Source: CAHJXF01 sp964657795 (lineage in GTDB: Bacteria; Pseudomonadota; Gammaproteobacteria; Burkholderiales; Burkholderiaceae_D). From it: a stretch of 30,211 nt of DNA. The stretch is taken from positions 1 to 30,211 of the forward strand of contig CAZZWS010000015.1 in assembly GCA_964657795.1 (NCBI GenBank). Direction: 5' to 3'. The notes under the pieces are model-generated. The model did not search any database. It had not been told where the DNA came from and saw only the letters and a list, made by a program, of their open reading frames with translations. The position numbers were made by a program, and so were the translations under genes. This document shows, in pieces, positions 7,076 through 14,602 of the stretch (positions are counted from its first letter, which is position 1; the number at the start of each line of letters is the position of its first letter).

Positions 7076-8260
7076 TCAGAACGAACGCGGGAGTCCGAGC
7101 ACGTGTTCGGCAATGTACGACAGGATGAGGTTGGTCGAGATCGGCGCGACCTGATACAGCCGCGTCTCCCTGAACTTGCGTTCGACGTCGTACTCCGCCG
7201 CGAATCCGAAGCCGCCGTGGGTCTGCAGGCAGACGTTGGCCGCTTCGAACGAGGCCTTGGCCGCGAGGTACTTCGCCATGTTGGCTTCGGCGCCGCACGG
7301 CTGGTGCGCATCGAACAGCGTGCACGCCTTGAAGCGCATCAGGTTGGCGGCTTCGAGTTCGATGTAGGTCTCGGCGATGGGGAACTGCACGCCCTGGTTG
7401 CGCCCGATCGGACGATCGAAGACCACGCGCGAGTTGGCGTAGTCGCGTCCGTGCTCGACGAACCACCAGCCGTCGCCGATGCACTCGGCCGCGATCAGCG
7501 TGCGCTCGGCATTGAGCCCGTCGAGGATGTAGCGGAAGCCCTTGCCTTCCTCGCCGATCAGGTTCTCGGCGGGGATTTCGAGCTCGTCGAAGAAGACCTC
7601 GTTGGTCTCGTGGTTGACCATGTTCTCGATGGGCCGCACGGTCATGCCCGCCTTCTTCGTCCCGTCCCCCATCGCATCGTGCAGGTCGACGATGAAGACC
7701 GACATGCCCTCGGACTTTTTCGAGACTTCCGCGAGCGGCGTGGTGCGCGCCAGCAGGATCATCAGGTCCGAATGCTGGACTCGCGACGTCCAGACCTTCT
7801 GGCCGGAGACGACGTAGCGATCGCCCCTGCGAACCGCAGTCGTCCTGATCTTCGTGGTGTCCGTGCCTGCCGTGGGCTCCGTGACCGCCATCGCCTGCAG
7901 CCGCTGCTCGCCGGACGCGATCTTCGGCAAGTAAAGCTGCTTCTGCTCGGCAGACCCGTGGCGCAGCAGCGTGCCCATGTTGTACATCTGGCCGTGGCAC
8001 GAGCCGGCGTTGCCGCCCGAGCGATTGATCTCTTCCATGATGACCGAGGCCTCGGCGAGGCCCAGGCCCGATCCGCCGTACTCGCTCGGAATCAGCGCGG
8101 CGAGCCAGCCGGCCTGCGTCAACGCATCGACGAAAGACTCGGGATAGCTGCGGTCGTGATCGACCTTCTGCCAGTAGGCCGAATCGAATCCGCCCATCAG
8201 GTCGCGCAGCGCTTCGCGCATCTCCTGGTACTCGTCGGCGTGGGGCAGGGACTGGGTCAT
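7076..8260 (-). CDS. Acyl-CoA dehydrogenase
   Basis: Protein of 394 residues, a full-length FAD enzyme that oxidises an acyl-CoA to the 2-enoyl-CoA. The order is normal: N-terminal helical domain (PSEYGGSGLGLAEASVI), flavin/substrate segment AVTEPTAGTDT (125-135), VVSGQKVWTSR, and C-terminal FAD block LQTHGGFGFAAEYDVERKFRETRLYQV. The usual glutamate of the YEGT motif is missing: the aligned sequence is QVAPIST, with Pro373 where short/medium-chain enzymes have Glu. A Glu252 in GLNAERTLIAA stands at the place used by isovaleryl-CoA dehydrogenase, so the catalytic base may sit there (inference). The neighbouring CoA-transferase and hydratase suggest a branched or dicarboxylic acyl-CoA substrate. 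Confidence 0.92.
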   Translation of the reverse strand: MTQSLPHADEYQEMREALRDLMGGFDSAYWQKVDHDRSYPESFVDALTQAGWLAALIPSEYGGSGLGLAEASVIMEEINRSGGNAGSCHGQMYNMGTLLRHGSAEQKQLYLPKIASGEQRLQAMAVTEPTAGTDTTKIRTTAVRRGDRYVVSGQKVWTSRVQHSDLMILLARTTPLAEVSKKSEGMSVFIVDLHDAMGDGTKKAGMTVRPIENMVNHETNEVFFDELEIPAENLIGEEGKGFRYILDGLNAERTLIAAECIGDGWWFVEHGRDYANSRVVFDRPIGRNQGVQFPIAETYIELEAANLMRFKACTLFDAHQPCGAEANMAKYLAAKASFEAANVCLQTHGGFGFAAEYDVERKFRETRLYQVAPISTNLILSYIAEHVLGLPRSF

Positions 8261-8294
8261 GGCTTGTGTAGACGTGTGTATGAATGGTGGAGCG

Positions 8295-8957
8295 TCATTC
8301 GGGCACCGCGAGCCCGCGGATGACGGCGGGGCGCGTGCCGATCTGATTGGCCCAGCGCCGGACCGCCGGGAAGGCGTCGAGCGGCACCTGCATCGCAGGC
8401 AGGCTCCGCACGATCGTCGGGATCGCCATCATGTCAGCGAAGCTCACCGTCTCGCCGGCGAGGAAAGTCGTTCGCACGAGCTGGGCCTCCATCGCCGCCA
8501 GATAGAGCTGCAGGTCGGCGAAGTACTTGGCGATGATCTTGCCGTGCGCCTCGGCATCGAGCATGCGCGAGAAGAAGATGCCGGCGGCCGCCGCAGAGAA
8601 GCCGCTGACGATCGTCGCGCTCGGACCGGTGCTATCGATGATCTGGACGCGCGTCNNNNNNNNNNATTGCCACGCGAGCGCGCGCTCGGCGGGATGGGCC
8701 GGGATCAGGCGCCCCGCCTTCTCGGCGACGTAGAGCGTGATCGCCAGCGATTCGGACAACGCGAAGCGGCCGGCATACGCATCGTCGTCGACGATCGCCG
8801 GGAGCCGTCCGAGCGGATTGATCTGCAGGAAAGCCGGCGTCTTCTGCTCGGCCCGGCCGAGGTCGACCGCCTCCACCGTGTAGGGCAGCTCGCATTCCTC
8901 CAGCATGATCGAGGCGCGATAGCCGTTGGCGGTCTTGCAGGTGTAAAGGCGAATCAT
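8295..8957 (-). CDS. Glutathione S-transferase family protein (interrupted by an assembly gap)
   Basis: About 220 residues. The N-terminal thioredoxin-like domain has MIRLYTCKTANGYRASIMLEE, INPLGRLPAIVDD and LSESLAITLYVAEKAGRL (glutathione contact with the Glu-Ser pair). The all-helical C-terminal domain has TFLAGETVSFADMMAIP and ends VRRWANQIGTRPAV. The TANGYR segment is closer to nu-class (YfcG-like) enzymes than to the SSxSWRVR of zeta-class maleylpyruvate isomerases, so I would not call it the isomerase expected after gentisate cleavage. Ten N at 8656-8665 fall near residue 98-101; both sides stay in the same frame, so the gene is probably intact. It heads the catabolic operon, 34 bases before the acyl-CoA dehydrogenase. 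Confidence 0.85.
   Translation of the reverse strand: MIRLYTCKTANGYRASIMLEECELPYTVEAVDLGRAEQKTPAFLQINPLGRLPAIVDDDAYAGRFALSESLAITLYVAEKAGRLIPAHPAERALAWQXXXXTRVQIIDSTGPSATIVSGFSAAAAGIFFSRMLDAEAHGKIIAKYFADLQLYLAAMEAQLVRTTFLAGETVSFADMMAIPTIVRSLPAMQVPLDAFPAVRRWANQIGTRPAVIRGLAVPE
8656..8665. other. Assembly gap (10 N) inside the GST gene
   Basis: Ten undetermined bases. The reading frame agrees on both sides, so the true distance is compatible with 10 bases or 10 plus a multiple of 3. Confidence 0.98.
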
Positions 8958-9190
8958 GGCATTCGGGATCGAAGGTGCGTGAGCCTGGCATCGTGGTATC
9001 GATCGCCTTCGCTCGAGGCTGCGGATGATGACGGCGCACGACGGGATCTGCGCGGGCGGCAGTCGGACTATCCGCGCAATGGCCTTTGCGCCGCCGAGGG
9101 GCCCGGGTGGCGTCGTCCCGTTGCGCTACCGCGGCACGGGTCGACCGTCGGCCGTGTCGCGGCCGTGGCGCCGGTCGCCGTCTTCCAATG
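8958..9190 (-). other. Intergenic region upstream of the catabolic operon
   Basis: Between the GST start and the terminator of the TonB receptor gene. It should hold the promoter of the GST-to-dioxygenase operon, because a terminator separates it from the receptor gene, but I see no convincing -35/-10 pair, palindrome or ribosome-binding site. Reading frames here look like antisense noise. Confidence 0.4.
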
Positions 9191-9219
9191 AAAACAGCCG
9201 TCGATTCGTCGACGGCTGT
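9191..9219 (-). terminator. Intrinsic terminator of the TonB receptor gene
   Basis: Read on the minus strand: an 11-bp perfect stem (ACAGCCGTCGA / TCGACGGCTGT) closed by a CGAA tetraloop and followed directly by TTTTCATT. It starts 64 bases after the receptor stop codon. Stem, stable tetraloop and T-run in the right direction make a textbook Rho-independent terminator. Confidence 0.85.
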
Positions 9220-9282
9220 CAGAGCCCATGCCATGTAGCTTGCGGCAGCCCGATCGCGGACTGCCGCATCGCCGAGCCTCCT

Positions 9283-11751
9283 TCAGTAACGCACCTCGGC
9301 CACGAGGCCGTACGTGCGCCCTTCTGGCAACGTCCCCACGTACGTGCCGACGCCACCGCTCACGAAGCCGTTCTGTGCCGTGATTTCGGGAGTCGCGTTG
9401 TTCGTCAGGTTCTTGACGTAGGCCGTCAGGCGGTAACGGTCGGTGTTGATGCTGGCGTTGAGGTTGACCACGTTGCGCGGCGCGATCGTGCTGAACTGAT
9501 AGGTCTGCTCGTACTGCTTCGACTCACGACGATAATCCGCTCGCACGAAGTAACCGAGGTCTTGCGTGATCTGGCCGTTGTATTGGATCGCCGTGCTGAT
9601 GGTCGCCTTGCTCGAACGAGGCAACTGCAGCCCGCCCAGGTCGACGGCCGCCCGCGGACCCTGCGGTGTCGGTGCGTTGGTCACGACCCGCGACGCGCAC
9701 GGCGCGTAGAGTCGGCAGTTGGCCACGTCCGTCCCGCTGAAATCATAAGTGCCGGCCAGCAGCTTCGGCGTGGCGAGTCCCGCGCCCACGGTCATCACGA
9801 GGCCCCGGATCGGCGCGATGGAGAGGTCGATGTCCACGCCGTCGCTGCGTGCGCGTGCGTAGTTCTTCGTGACGAGTGCGATGTTGGTCGGATCGCTCGA
9901 CGGTCCGGTGATCTGCACGTTGCGCGCGTTGATGCGGAACGCCGAGACGCCGACGGCGGCCCTCCCGTCGAGGAAACTGCCTTTCGCGCCCACTTCGAAC
10001 GTGTTGTTGTTCTCCGGTCCAAAGGCCAGTTCGGACGCAACGCGCGCGCCGGGGTTGAAACCGCCGCCCTTGGTGCCGTTGGCCGCGCTCGCGTAGACCA
10101 TCTGGTTGGGCGTGATCTTGTAGCGCAGGCTCGTCCGGTAATTGTCGAAATTGATCTTCGTGTCGACGGTGCCTGCGGCGCCCAGCGGGTGATCCACGCC
10201 CGGAAATGCGAGGTTGGACGGCTCGTCGAACGTCCGCTTCTGTTGCGTGTGCCGGTATTCCGCTGCTGCCGTGAGCGCCGGAACGACGTCGTATTCGAGC
10301 GTCGCGAACGGAGACAGGAGGCGCTCCGTCTGCTTGATATCCGTGATGTTCGCGCTCGGGCTCCCGGTCCGGTTGAGAGCGCTGTTGTAGGCCGGCGCCA
10401 CCGTGACGACGCCGACCCCGGGCGGCAGCGGCGTGCCATCGATGGAAAACAACGTGTCGAGCGTCGACCGCGAGTGGTAAAGGTAGGTGCCCACGGATGC
10501 TCGCAGCGGCTGGTCCTGCTTGGTCGAAACCCGGAAGTCGAGGCTGCCGTCCTCGTCGCTCGTGGGCTGGCCGAAGTACGTCTCGAGGTTGTAGACGCCG
10601 CCGTTCGTGGCCAGATACGGGGAACCCACGCGCGTCCCCGAGAAGGTGACGAAACGGAGCTGGTCGACCTTGTTGTAGCCGAAGAGCGCAGACACGTCGA
10701 CGATGTTGGCGTCGTAGTTGAAGCGGACCGAATCCGCGTTGACCCGCCGCTGGTTGCCCGTCGCGTTCGATTGCGGATTGAGCGCAGACACCTGCACCGG
10801 CTGCTGACGAGGATCGAACTGCCCGCAGAACTGCGTGAACTGCCCCGGCGTGAGCGGCGACGCGCTGACCGTGCCGCAGTTGTTGCCGTTGATCGCATAC
10901 GGCACGTTGTCGAAGAAGTCGTTACCGTAGTAGAACGAGCCGTCGATCGTCAGGCGTTCCGAGGCCTTGATCGTGATGCGCCCGAGCAGGTCGTCCTTGC
11001 GATAGCCGCCGGCGGTGTGGCTGTTGACCGCATCGCGAAACGTGCCGTTGAATTCGTCGTGCGACACGACGAGACGTCCGAGGATGTTGTCGTAGCCGAG
11101 GGCACCACCGATCGAGACCTTGGCCGCCCGCTTGCCATAGTCGCCGTACGTGAACGCCGCGGCGGCCTCGAGCGGTCCCTGCGGCGGCGTGGTGACGTAG
11201 TTGATCACGCCCGAATACGCGTTGCGACCGTACAGCGCGCTGACCGGACCCTTGATGACCTCGACGCGCAGCAGGTCGAGGATGCCGATGCTGATGGCGC
11301 CGCGATTGGACTGGTAGACGCCGTCGATGAAAACCGCCACGTCGGGATCGCCGAGGCCACCGCTCAGGTCCGAGATGCCGCGTACCGTGAAGTTGACGTT
11401 GGACTCGCCGCCGCCGGTGGTCACCGACACGCCGGGTGTGAGGTTGACGATGTCCCGGACGCTGGTCGAGTTGGTGTCCTGCAGGGTCTGGCCGGTGATG
11501 GCCGTGATCGCCAGCGGCACGTCCTGCAGGCGCTCGGTCTTCTTTCGCGCCGTGACGGTCACGGACTCGAGAGTCTGTACCGGAGCTTGCTTGCTGGTGG
11601 CTCGCTCCCCGGCGTCGGTGGGCGCCGACTCCTGGGCACGTCCTGTCGTGGCTGCGAGCGGGCCGAGCAGGAACAGCGAACCCACCGCGATCGCGAGCGT
11701 TTTCCTGTCGAAACGGTAGGCCAATGGATCGAGCCGGCGAAGACTGGTCAT
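9283..11751 (-). CDS. TonB-dependent outer-membrane receptor
   Basis: Protein of 822 residues from ATG 11751, chosen because AAGGGA stands at the right distance upstream; an upstream reading to 11952 in the same frame has no such signal. A signal peptide (AIAVGSLFLLGPLAATTGRAQ) ends near residue 37. The plug domain follows, with LESVTVTARKKTERLQDVPLAITAITG, RDIVNLTPGVSV, NVNFTVRGI, DVAVFIDGVYQ and LLRVEVIKGPVSALYGRNAYSGVINYVT. The rest is a long beta-barrel whose last residues are EGRTYGLVAEVRY, ending in an aromatic residue as expected for outer-membrane insertion. Receptors of this type (iron-complex-like, often expanded in aromatic and terpenoid degraders) carry siderophores or scarce organic substrates. 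Its place between an IclR regulator and the aromatic operon suggests substrate uptake, not proven. Confidence 0.93.
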   Translation of the reverse strand: MTSLRRLDPLAYRFDRKTLAIAVGSLFLLGPLAATTGRAQESAPTDAGERATSKQAPVQTLESVTVTARKKTERLQDVPLAITAITGQTLQDTNSTSVRDIVNLTPGVSVTTGGGESNVNFTVRGISDLSGGLGDPDVAVFIDGVYQSNRGAISIGILDLLRVEVIKGPVSALYGRNAYSGVINYVTTPPQGPLEAAAAFTYGDYGKRAAKVSIGGALGYDNILGRLVVSHDEFNGTFRDAVNSHTAGGYRKDDLLGRITIKASERLTIDGSFYYGNDFFDNVPYAINGNNCGTVSASPLTPGQFTQFCGQFDPRQQPVQVSALNPQSNATGNQRRVNADSVRFNYDANIVDVSALFGYNKVDQLRFVTFSGTRVGSPYLATNGGVYNLETYFGQPTSDEDGSLDFRVSTKQDQPLRASVGTYLYHSRSTLDTLFSIDGTPLPPGVGVVTVAPAYNSALNRTGSPSANITDIKQTERLLSPFATLEYDVVPALTAAAEYRHTQQKRTFDEPSNLAFPGVDHPLGAAGTVDTKINFDNYRTSLRYKITPNQMVYASAANGTKGGGFNPGARVASELAFGPENNNTFEVGAKGSFLDGRAAVGVSAFRINARNVQITGPSSDPTNIALVTKNYARARSDGVDIDLSIAPIRGLVMTVGAGLATPKLLAGTYDFSGTDVANCRLYAPCASRVVTNAPTPQGPRAAVDLGGLQLPRSSKATISTAIQYNGQITQDLGYFVRADYRRESKQYEQTYQFSTIAPRNVVNLNASINTDRYRLTAYVKNLTNNATPEITAQNGFVSGGVGTYVGTLPEGRTYGLVAEVRY

Positions 11752-11832
11752 GGTGTTTCCCTTGAAGGTCGAACTGGTTGAAGCCGGCACGAAAGCTGAA
11801 GGCCACGGGCTCGGGGTTGGCGCGTCCAAACA

Positions 11833-11862
11833 CGATAAGCAATTGCAGTCCTGCAGGTTCAA
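11833..11862 (-). promoter_or_regulatory. Candidate promoter of the TonB receptor gene
   Basis: On the minus strand TTGAAC (11862-11857) and TTATCG (11838-11833) are separated by 18 bases. This would give a leader of about 75 bases before ATG 11751. The surroundings are AT-richer than the genes. The -10 box is a weak match, so this is a tentative call. Confidence 0.3.
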
Positions 11863-11979
11863 ATCGATCCGAGTTCGTCGGCTAGCGGAAAAAATTGTCG
11901 CAAATGCGCATCCGCTCAAGAGATGACGACCATGCTGACGCCTCGGACGCACGACTGTCTCTGCCGTGGCGACGGGCTG

Positions 11980-12885
11980 TCACACGCGGCGGTCGCGATG
12001 TTCGAGCGACACGACGGACTCGGGTGACGGCCTTGCGAATGGCATCGAATTCGACTGCGACCGGGACGGCGCGGCTCGAGGGGAACGAACCTCCATCGGC
12101 ACCGATTCGATCGGCGAATCGCTCAGCAGCTCGCCGATCGTGTCGGCCGCTTCTCGTAGCGGCGACAGATAGCGCTGCAATGCATCTCCGAGCGACATTG
12201 CCGATGAGAAGAAAACCAGTGACAACACCGCGACAAAGCGATTGTCTTGAAGCAACGGCACACTGATTGCCGAAGTCTTGCCAGGATCACGCGCATGCTT
12301 GTTGCGTTCGTAAGTGGCATAACCGTCCGCCCGAATGCGCGCTTGAGGACGGCCGTCGAGAAACATCGAGAGCATCGGCGTCACCTTCTCGAACACATGC
12401 ATGCTGTCGAGTACGCATTGCTGCTCGACTGCATCCGCGAAGGCGAGATACGCATGGCCCGAAGCCGAGTACAGGACCGGGATCGTGGCGCCCGGCGGAC
12501 AGTCGTTGAGCTTGAGCGAGGTTCGGTGGTGCGTGGATGCCTGAACGACCATGTTGATGCCGACCCGTGTGTTTACGGTGAGGGGCCAGCCGATGTCGCG
12601 CGTCAGCGCTTCCATCACCGGCTTCGCCACCGCCGCCACGAGTTGCGGGGTCTGGAAACTTGCCGATAGGGACATCGCCATGGCGGCGACGCGATAGGTC
12701 TTCGTCCCGGTGACTTGAACTACGAGTTCCTCGTTGACGAGCGTATGGACGATCCGTGACATCGTGGGATAAGAAATGCCTGTGCTACGCACCATCTGGC
12801 CGAGCGACAAAGGTCCGTCCCGACTGATGCTGTTGAGGACGGAGATGAAGCGGCTGACCGACCGGATGTGCATTCCCTTTTTCAT
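11980..12885 (-). CDS. IclR-family transcriptional regulator
   Basis: About 301 residues from ATG 12885 (MKKGMHIRSVSR...). A GTG at 12945 would add 20 residues that do not look like family sequence. The N-terminal winged helix-turn-helix is clear: SVSRFISVLNSISRDGPLSLGQMVRSTGISYPTMSRIVHTLVNEELV. The C-terminal effector domain has TSLKLNDCPPGATIPVLYSASGHAYLAF and AISVPLLQDNRFVAVLSLVFF. A tail of about 40 residues rich in Pro, Ser and Arg follows the domain. IclR proteins sense aromatic or short organic acids and control nearby catabolic genes (MhpR is one example). The TonB receptor starts 229 bases downstream on the same strand; that receptor and the aromatic operon are the obvious candidate targets. 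Confidence 0.9.
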   Translation of the reverse strand: MKKGMHIRSVSRFISVLNSISRDGPLSLGQMVRSTGISYPTMSRIVHTLVNEELVVQVTGTKTYRVAAMAMSLSASFQTPQLVAAVAKPVMEALTRDIGWPLTVNTRVGINMVVQASTHHRTSLKLNDCPPGATIPVLYSASGHAYLAFADAVEQQCVLDSMHVFEKVTPMLSMFLDGRPQARIRADGYATYERNKHARDPGKTSAISVPLLQDNRFVAVLSLVFFSSAMSLGDALQRYLSPLREAADTIGELLSDSPIESVPMEVRSPRAAPSRSQSNSMPFARPSPESVVSLEHRDRRV

Positions 12886-13209
12886 CTTGATCGCAATCCC
12901 GTGGTCGTGACTGTCGGTGCATTCATACGGGTCATCCCACTTCACGAAAGCGACTGATCTGCCAAATCATCGTGCGCGGTTTGAAAGCTGCTAGCCAGCG
13001 GAATGACGGCGGCGATGAGGGATCAACCGACATGCGGTTGCGTCCGTGTGGGCAATGTGCTGCGGTGGCCGCGAACGCGAGGTGGATGGTGCCGGCGCCC
13101 GCCTCGGGGATCGCGATCAGTGCGCCGATATGCCGTCGATTGAGCCAAGGGCTCGTCATCACGTCGGTCGTGTAATGCAGCCGCATGTCGGGGCCTTTCG
13201 CCACGGCGA

Positions 13210-13826
13210 GGCACGAAGATGGATGCGGCCGAGATGGTCTACGACGCGCAGAACCCGGATCTCCGCGAGCTCAAGAAGCGGGGCGGAAAGATCGTCGCGT
13301 GCCAGGGCTGGAGCGATACGTCGGTGGTTCCGGCCGGCACCGTCGACTACTCCAAAACGTGACGCGGGTGATGGGCGGTCTCGATCGCACGACCGATTTC
13401 TACAGTCTGTACATGGTCCCCGGGATGCGCCATTGCTCGGCGGACAGCGAAGGCGGCGACAACATCGACTACCCGGATGCGCTGGAACAGTGGGTCGAAC
13501 GCGGCAAGGCGCCCGAAGGACTGATCGGCTATCAGGTACAGAACCCGGGCTCGATCTACAGCACGCCGATCCTTTCGATTCCGCGCGACTGGATCCGCCG
13601 GACACGCGTCGCGTTTCCGTACCCGGACGAAGCGCATGACAAGGGCCGCGGCGACCCCGATGACCCGGCCGATATGGTCACGCGTCGAGGGCCCGCGTCG
13701 GCCGTGAACAGGGCGGCTCGTCGGGACCCGCACGCCGGAAAGACGACGGCCAGCGGGTCGTTTCCCGGGCGCCAGCGCCGTCCTCAGGCCTTCGTCTTCC
13801 AGAATGGCTCGCGCCCTTCGCGATAA
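13210..13826 (+). pseudogene. Tannase/feruloyl esterase, frameshifted C-terminal remnant
   Basis: Two frames must be joined. From about 13210 the sequence reads GTKMDAAEMVYDAQNPDL, RGGKIVACQGWSDTSVVP and TVDYSKT, then hits TGA at 13360. One base further the frame continues as TRVMGGLDRTTDFYSLY, MVPGMRHCSADSEGG, ALEQWVERGKAPEGLIG and FPYPDEAHDKGRGDPDD. This is the C-terminal third of the tannase/feruloyl esterase family, with the Asp (GWSD) and His (MRHC) of its catalytic triad. The nucleophile-bearing N-terminal 300 or so residues are absent. Inserting one base near 13360 would restore the frame (KTVTRVMGG). The final part of the frame, after about 13685, overlaps the enoyl-CoA hydratase gene antisense and is not family sequence. 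Best read as a broken, truncated gene. Confidence 0.8.
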
Positions 13827-14602
13827 GCCGCGTAGCCTTCCTTGCCGTATGGCTCTTCGGTCATGAAGCGCACGAAGACGGCGATCTCGTTCTCGACGCT
13901 CTGGTCGATGGTCTGGTCGACGCTCTGCTGGAACACCGACTTGTTGGCGGCGATGCACGGGCCAGGCTTGCTGGTCATCGACGCGGCGAATGCGATCGCC
14001 TCCGTGCGCAGCGACGCGCGGGGGAAGGACTTCAACGCGAGGCCGCACGCGACCGCTTCGGCGCCGGTCATCCAGCGCCCGGTCCAGATGATCTCCTTCG
14101 CGCGCTGCACGCCGATGCGTCGTGCGAGCCGCATCGACGTGACGGCGGGGATCACGCCCGCGTCGGTGTGCACGTCGCCGATCATCGCCTCGTCGGCCAT
14201 CACGATGAAGTCGCAGCCCATCGAGATCTCGAAGCCGCCGGCCCGGGCATAACCGTTGATCGCGGCGATGGTCGGGATCGTGAGTGCTTCGAGCCGCTGC
14301 ACGATGCCGTCGATGCGGCGGATCACGCTCTCGAAGTAGGGGATGTCGTAGAACGCGCGGTCGAGCAGGTCCAGGTCGAGGCCGACGCAGTACGCGTTGC
14401 CTTCGCCGCCGGTGAGGATCAGCGCGCCGAGATCGCGGTCCTGCTCGACGACGGTCAGCACCGCCTCGATGTCGTCGAGGCGTGCTTCGCTGATCGCGTT
14501 GAGACGCTTCGGCAGGTCGAACGTGACGATCGCGACGCGTGGGGCGACGACTTCGTAGCGCAGCGTCGTGTACGGATCGGACTGCTTCAGGACGGCGCTC
14601 AT
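13784..14602 (-). CDS. Enoyl-CoA hydratase/isomerase (crotonase) family protein
   Basis: Protein of 272 residues. It has the crotonase fold signs: VAIVTFDLPKRLNAIS, an oxyanion-hole block GNAYCVGLDLDLL, INGYARAGGFEISMGCDFIVMAD and the helix TGRWMTGAEAVACGLA. Of the two catalytic glutamates of true enoyl-CoA hydratase, the first (Glu125 in GGFEISM) is present. The second is replaced: GDVHTDAGVIPA has His145 where the classical PEILLGTIPG has Glu. It may therefore catalyse another crotonase reaction (isomerase, hydrolase or lyase type). The start overlaps the HyuB stop (ATGA), so it is translated with HyuAB. What an acyl-CoA enzyme does after a hydantoinase-type ring opening is unclear. Confidence 0.88.
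   Translation of the reverse strand: MSAVLKQSDPYTTLRYEVVAPRVAIVTFDLPKRLNAISEARLDDIEAVLTVVEQDRDLGALILTGGEGNAYCVGLDLDLLDRAFYDIPYFESVIRRIDGIVQRLEALTIPTIAAINGYARAGGFEISMGCDFIVMADEAMIGDVHTDAGVIPAVTSMRLARRIGVQRAKEIIWTGRWMTGAEAVACGLALKSFPRASLRTEAIAFAASMTSKPGPCIAANKSVFQQSVDQTIDQSVENEIAVFVRFMTEEPYGKEGYAAYREGREPFWKTKA

Noticed and set aside
8295..8957. GST as maleylpyruvate isomerase completing the gentisate pathway
   Set aside because: It lacks the zeta-class SSxSWRVR start and instead shows TANGYR and NPLGRLPAIVD as in nu-class enzymes.
9025..11781. Plus-strand frame of 918 codons opposite the TonB receptor
   Set aside because: Arg/Val/Asp-rich antisense translation; the opposite strand encodes a clear receptor with signal peptide, plug and barrel.
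12932..13204. Small frames on both strands between the IclR gene and the tannase remnant
   Set aside because: No family motif, no ribosome-binding site, and competing frames of equal quality on the other strand.
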